Origin: Bacteroidota bacterium
GTDB lineage: Bacteria; Bacteroidota; Ignavibacteria; Ignavibacteriales; Ignavibacteriaceae
Direction: 5' to 3'
DNA length: 19,370 bases
NCBI GenBank assembly: GCA_030706105.1
Contig: JAUZPC010000012.1
Coordinates: 1 to 19,370, forward strand
Shown here: positions 15,775 to 19,370 of the stretch, piece by piece
How the letters are laid out: each line of letters opens with the position of its first letter
Position numbering within the stretch: position 1 is the stretch's first letter
Notes under the pieces: generated by a model
Seen by the model: the letters and a program-made list of their open reading frames with translations, nothing else
What the model was told of the DNA's origin: nothing
Databases searched by the model: none
Program-made: the position numbers and the translations under genes

Positions 15775-16525
15775 ATTTATAGTTCAATAACGCAATCTGT
15801 TTAATACCTTGTAATACAAGTGAAGGTTCATAAAAGAAATTGAAATTAAAAAATTTTAATAAACCGGCGGCATTACCGCCGGTTATATATATATCAATAT
15901 TTTGATCGGGATAGTTAGATTTAATTTGTTCAAGGGTAAAATATACAAGGCCAATAGCGGAGTTGAATACTCCACTGGTAATATTGCCTAAAGTACTGTT
16001 ACCTAAAAACGATTCGTAATTAGCATTTTCAATATAAGGGAGTTGTGCAGTGTTTGCATTTAATGACTTGAACATAGTTGCTATACCAGGTGATATTAAA
16101 CCCCCTAAATAGATACCGGATTTATTTATTAGGCTCATAGTTGTTGCAGTGCCGCAGTCAATTGCTAAACATAAATCCGAAAGACTATTTCTCTGTTTAT
16201 AAAGAGCAAATGCTCCTTCAAGCGAGCAAAGTCTGTCAATACCTATAAAATCAAAATAATTATTCCGAAATGTTATGCTAAATAATTTAGTTTTATCAAT
16301 AATAAAAAGCTTATTCTTTTCACTAAAAATATTGATAAAATCATTAGTTAAGAAAGGCACTACAGAAGCTAATGCAATCAGATCAAAATTATATCCGGAA
16401 AAAGAATTACTAATTTCAGCTAGCTTATTGCAAGATATAAATTTACTGGCGTCGGATGTGCCTGTGAAAGTACAAGCCTTAATTTTTGAATTACCAATAT
16501 CTACAGCTAAAAGTGATTCAAACAT
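15773..16525 (-). CDS. coaX: Type III pantothenate kinase
   Basis: 250 residues, usual length. The ASKHA-fold motifs are present: DIGNSKIK with Asp9 (phosphate loop), GIDR 95-98 with the catalytic-base position Asp97, DCGTATTM (Asp123, phosphate 2) and ITGGNAAGL near the C-terminus. LGGLISPGIATM matches the substrate-binding segment. It phosphorylates pantothenate, the first committed step of coenzyme A synthesis, in the cytoplasm; type III enzymes are not inhibited by CoA and need a monovalent cation. The ATG lies six bases after the birA stop on the same strand with no ribosome site of its own, so it is probably translated by coupling. A terminator-like hairpin lies within its 3' coding part. 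Confidence 0.95.
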   Translation of the reverse strand: MFESLLAVDIGNSKIKACTFTGTSDASKFISCNKLAEISNSFSGYNFDLIALASVVPFLTNDFINIFSEKNKLFIIDKTKLFSITFRNNYFDFIGIDRLCSLEGAFALYKQRNSLSDLCLAIDCGTATTMSLINKSGIYLGGLISPGIATMFKSLNANTAQLPYIENANYESFLGNSTLGNITSGVFNSAIGLVYFTLEQIKSNYPDQNIDIYITGGNAAGLLKFFNFNFFYEPSLVLQGIKQIALLNYK

Positions 16526-16531
16526 AAATAA

Positions 16532-17311
16532 TTAACTTATAGTTACATCGCCAAAGTGAATTTTTTCCATTCCGTCTTTAGTCCTTAAAAGTAAATACCC
16601 TTCATCATCAAGATCATCAAAGATACCATATTTAACGTTATTGTCTTCAGTAATTGATATTTTTTCGCCAATCATTCTACAGCGGTTTTTCCAGTCTTTT
16701 AGTATATTTGAAGGATTTTCTTTTATCTTGATAAGAATTTCCTCAAAGAGGTTCAATATTTCTGCTAATAATCCTTCCCGGGAGACTTCATGTCCGGCTT
16801 CAAATCTTAGTGATGTCGGATGGATATTATACTCGCCGGGGAAAGCTGACTGGTTTACATTTACGCCAAAGCCAACAACTAATTTTGTAATACTATTACC
16901 GGAAGAAATTGATTCCAGTAAAATGCCTGAAATTTTCTTTGAATTAATTAAAACATCATTTGGCCATTTTAATTCTGTCTTTATTTGATATAAATTTTCA
17001 ATAGCTGAAGAAACGGCAAGAGCAGCACCGAAATTTATAAAATTAATGCTTTTTTTAAGTAACGCTTTATCGGTAATCATAATTGAAAAAGTAAGATTTT
17101 GCTCTTTGTTGCTTTCCCAAATTCTGTCTTTTCTACCTCTACCGGCAGTTTGCATTTCAGCTAAAAACACTGAACCATTTGTATTTATGTTATTGGACTT
17201 GTCCAATAGTGCAGAATTAGTAGAATCAATTTCCTCGGCATAGATAAAATTTCTGCCGATAAAATCTGTATTTAATTTTATATCAAATATTTCAAAGCTG
17301 AACACAAGCAT
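16532..17311 (-). CDS. birA: Biotin--[acetyl-CoA-carboxylase] ligase, no DNA-binding domain
   Basis: 259 residues. The catalytic core shows EIDSTN (27-32), the biotinyl-AMP loop GRGRKDRIW (57-65), KWPNDVLI (115-122) with the catalytic Lys115 position, GILLES and GVNVN (149-153). A small SH3-like C-terminal domain (about 212-259) ends in HFGDVTIS. There is no N-terminal helix-turn-helix, so this is a group I ligase: it charges carboxyl carrier proteins with biotin but does not repress the biotin operon. AAGGA lies very close to the ATG. It is the first gene of a birA-coaX operon with a candidate -7 box 20 bases upstream, and it diverges from dnaK. Confidence 0.95.
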   Translation of the reverse strand: MLVFSFEIFDIKLNTDFIGRNFIYAEEIDSTNSALLDKSNNINTNGSVFLAEMQTAGRGRKDRIWESNKEQNLTFSIMITDKALLKKSINFINFGAALAVSSAIENLYQIKTELKWPNDVLINSKKISGILLESISSGNSITKLVVGFGVNVNQSAFPGEYNIHPTSLRFEAGHEVSREGLLAEILNLFEEILIKIKENPSNILKDWKNRCRMIGEKISITEDNNVKYGIFDDLDDEGYLLLRTKDGMEKIHFGDVTIS

Positions 17312-17331
17312 TTCCTTATAAATTTAGAGTA

Positions 17332-17339
17332 CAAAAATA
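17332..17339 (-). promoter_or_regulatory. Candidate -7 element of the birA-coaX operon
   Basis: The minus strand reads TATTTTTG, identical to the boxes before the MATE and chemoreceptor genes. The implied start near 17328 gives a leader of about 17 bases. No -33 TTG at the right distance is visible. Confidence 0.4.
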
Positions 17340-17376
17340 AGCAAAAAAAAGAGAAACAGGAAATCATGACATAATT

Positions 17377-17384
17377 TACATTTG
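17377..17384 (+). promoter_or_regulatory. Possible -7 element upstream of dnaK
   Basis: TACATTTG matches TAnnTTTG, but it lies about 190 bases from the dnaK start and has no TTG at -33 spacing. I see no CIRCE inverted repeat and no clear sigma-32-type site in the 260-base birA-dnaK gap. Confidence 0.2.
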
Positions 17385-17557
17385 CTTGCCAATATGACTA
17401 ATAATATGCCATTTCAAGAATAAAAAAATAACATAAGGATATCCCGTAACATACTGTAAATCAATAAGTTATCAGAAATTATGCAAACGGCACATTTATT
17501 GATAATAAGAACACAATTGAAATAAATGAAACAGCGGTTATTCCGCAGATGAAATAT

Positions 17558-17563
17558 AGGAGA
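17558..17563 (+). promoter_or_regulatory. Ribosome binding site of dnaK
   Basis: AGGAGA lies eight bases before ATG 17572, one of the best Shine-Dalgarno matches in a window where many genes lack one. It fits strong translation of a chaperone. Confidence 0.75.
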
Positions 17564-17571
17564 TAAATAAA

Positions 17572-19370
17572 ATGGGAAAAATAATTGGAATAGATTTAGG
17601 TACTACTAACTCTTGCGTTTCAGTAATGGAAGGTAATGATCCGGTAGTTATACCTAATTCGGAAGGCGGAAGAACTACACCGTCTGTTGTAGCGTTTGCT
17701 AAATCAGGAGACAGATTAGTAGGGCAGCCTGCTAAAAGACAAGCTATAACTAATCCTAAGAATACTATTTTTTCGATAAAGAGATTTATGGGAAGAATGG
17801 TAAACGAAGTATCAGATGAAAAGACAAAAGTTCCATATGAAATAATATCGGGCAATAATAGTTCGGCTCGCGTTAAAATTGGTGAAAGAGATTATTCACC
17901 TCCTGAAATCAGTGCTATGATACTTCAGAAAATGAAAAAAACTGCTGAAGAGTATTTAGGAACTGAAGTTACTGAAGCTGTTATTACAGTTCCGGCTTAT
18001 TTTAATGATTCTCAAAGACAGGCTACTAAAGATGCCGGTGAAATTGCAGGTTTAACAGTTAAAAGAATTATAAACGAACCAACGGCTGCAGCCTTAGCAT
18101 ATGGTTTGGATAAAAAAACAAGAGACCATATTGTTGCTGTATATGATTTAGGTGGAGGTACTTTTGATATCTCTATTCTACAATTGGGAGAAGGAGTTTT
18201 TGAAGTTAAATCTACTAATGGTGATACTCACTTAGGTGGGGATGATTTTGATCAGAGAATTATTGACTTTTTAGCAGATGAGTTTAAAAAATCAGATGGC
18301 ATCGATCTAAGAAATGACGCAATGGCACTTCAAAGATTAAAAGAAGCTGCTGAAAAAGCTAAATGTGAATTATCTTCTTCATCTCAGACAGAGGTTAATT
18401 TACCATTTATTACCGCCACTCAGGATGGTCCTAAACATATGAACATTAATTTGACAAGATCAAAATTTGAACAATTGATTGATGATCAAATTAAAAGGAC
18501 AAAAATTCCTTGTGAACAAGCTTTAAAAGATGCCGGACTTTCTGCTTCTCAAATTGATGAGGTTATTTTAGTTGGCGGTTCAACAAGAATACCAATGGTT
18601 CAGGAATTAGTTAAAAATATATTTGGAAGAGAACCTCATAAAGGTGTAAATCCTGATGAAGTTGTTGCAATTGGTGCAGCTATTCAAGGTGGTGTTTTAA
18701 CAGGTGAAATTAAAGATGTATTGCTTCTTGATGTTACCCCGTTAGCATTAGGTATTGAAACCTTAGGTGGTGTAATGACCAAGTTAATTGAAGCCAATGC
18801 TACCATACCGACAAAGAAGAGTGAAATATTCTCAACGGCTAGTGACAACCAGCCATCGGTTGAAATAAACGTGCTCCAGGGCGAAAGAGCAATGGCAGCC
18901 GATAATAGAACACTTGGCAGATTTCATCTGGACGGCATTAGACCTGCCCCAAGAGGTGTACCTCAGGTTGAAGTTACCTTTGACATGGATGCAAATGGTA
19001 TCCTTCACGTTTCTGCTAAAGATAAAGACACAGGAAAAGAGCAGAGCATCAGAATTACTGCTTCCGGCGGTTTATCTAAAGATGAAATTGAAAAAATGAA
19101 GCATGATGCATCTGAACATGCAGCCGAAGATAAAAAGAAAAAAGAAGCCATTGATGTTAAAAATAGTGCCGAGACCTTTGTCTTCCAAATTAAAAAACAA
19201 TTGGATGAAATGAAGGACAAGGTTCCCGCTGATATCAAGAATCGTTTAGAAAGCGAAATCAAAAAAGTTGAAGATGCAATAGCTTCTAACAATACTGAAC
19301 AAATTAAAACTGCACAGGAAAATTTGAATAAAGTATGGAATGAGGTTGCTTCAACATTATATCAGCAGGC
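17572..19370 (+). CDS. dnaK: Chaperone DnaK (Hsp70), C-terminus cut by the window edge
   Basis: 599 codons are visible, open to the window end; the E. coli protein is 638 residues, so roughly the last tenth or less is missing, including the C-terminal tail. The nucleotide-binding domain has GIDLGTTNS (6-14, phosphate 1), DLGGGTFD (192-199, phosphate 2) and [10 protein letters not shown] (adenosine site). The linker DVLLLDVTP starts at 382. The substrate-binding beta domain and the helical lid, rich in Lys and Glu, follow. DnaK holds unfolded proteins in the cytoplasm in an ATP cycle with DnaJ and GrpE. The start is fixed by AGGAGA and the conserved [10 protein letters not shown]. No grpE or dnaJ lies upstream in this window. 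The 260-base leader region shared with birA should hold its heat-shock control, but I cannot identify the site. Confidence 0.97.
   Translation, partial: MGKIIGIDLGTTNSCVSVMEGNDPVVIPNSEGGRTTPSVVAFAKSGDRLVGQPAKRQAITNPKNTIFSIKRFMGRMVNEVSDEKTKVPYEIISGNNSSARVKIGERDYSPPEISAMILQKMKKTAEEYLGTEVTEAVITVPAYFNDSQRQATKDAGEIAGLTVKRIINEPTAAALAYGLDKKTRDHIVAVYDLGGGTFDISILQLGEGVFEVKSTNGDTHLGGDDFDQRIIDFLADEFKKSDGIDLRNDAMALQRLKEAAEKAKCELSSSSQTEVNLPFITATQDGPKHMNINLTRSKFEQLIDDQIKRTKIPCEQALKDAGLSASQIDEVILVGGSTRIPMVQELVKNIFGREPHKGVNPDEVVAIGAAIQGGVLTGEIKDVLLLDVTPLALGIETLGGVMTKLIEANATIPTKKSEIFSTASDNQPSVEINVLQGERAMAADNRTLGRFHLDGIRPAPRGVPQVEVTFDMDANGILHVSAKDKDTGKEQSIRITASGGLSKDEIEKMKHDASEHAAEDKKKKEAIDVKNSAETFVFQIKKQLDEMKDKVPADIKNRLESEIKKVEDAIASNNTEQIKTAQENLNKVWNEVASTLYQQ

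Noticed and set aside
17312..17571. Search for a CIRCE element or tRNA in the birA-dnaK gap
   Set aside because: No TTAGCACTC-type inverted repeat and no cloverleaf pattern was found there.
17538..17855. Minus-strand open frame of 105 codons opposite the start of dnaK
   Set aside because: It mirrors the highly conserved DnaK N-terminus and its ribosome site; no independent signal.
1..19370. CRISPR arrays, insertion sequences, integrase or att-like repeats, rRNA
   Set aside because: I saw no regularly spaced repeats, transposase motifs or ribosomal RNA sequence anywhere in the window.

Overview
The window is an AT-rich bacterial chromosome segment (roughly one third G+C by eye). It looks like a Gram-negative member of the Bacteroidota/Ignavibacteriota (FCB) side of the tree. 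Three things point there: short beta-barrel outer-membrane proteins of the type common in that group, a small secreted HEAT-repeat protein, and leaders with TAnnTTTG boxes (the Bacteroidota -7 element), some with a TTG about 20 bases upstream. Several genes lack a clear Shine-Dalgarno sequence. The phylum call is an inference; no rRNA or tRNA gene is present to settle it.

Layout. (1) Positions 1-3257, plus strand: the tail of an unrecognised gene overlaps the start of a two-FHA-domain ABC transporter, followed by a probable exported esterase. (2) 3280-5743, minus: an MBOAT acyltransferase and a membrane-anchored DUF459/SGNH hydrolase, four bases apart, probably an envelope or exopolysaccharide O-acylation pair. 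(3) 5800-6939, minus: rubrerythrin (peroxide defence) with its own terminator, promoter and a PerR-like palindrome, and upstream of it a duplicated-repeat lipoprotein with its own terminator. (4) 7165-8584, plus: two envelope proteins, one a lipoprotein with barrel-like character and one a small outer-membrane barrel. (5) 8659-12645, minus: a chemoreceptor with several HAMP-like repeats, a ZIP metal transporter and a secreted HEAT-repeat protein. (6) 12892-15749, plus: a MATE exporter and a beta-CASP metallo-beta-lactamase RNA-processing enzyme. (7) 15773-17311, minus: birA-coaX (biotin ligase and type III pantothenate kinase). (8) 17572 to the end, plus: dnaK, divergent from birA and cut by the window edge.

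Most of this is conserved housekeeping and envelope content; I see no mobile element, CRISPR array, tRNA or rRNA. No stretch without a gene exceeds 300 bases. The best leads are the PerR-like operator at rubrerythrin, the FHA-ABC unit with its overlapping upstream gene, the MBOAT-DUF459 pair, the uncharacterised lipoprotein/barrel pair, and promoter boxes that create false TTG start codons. I do not see a clear, wholly new biological system.
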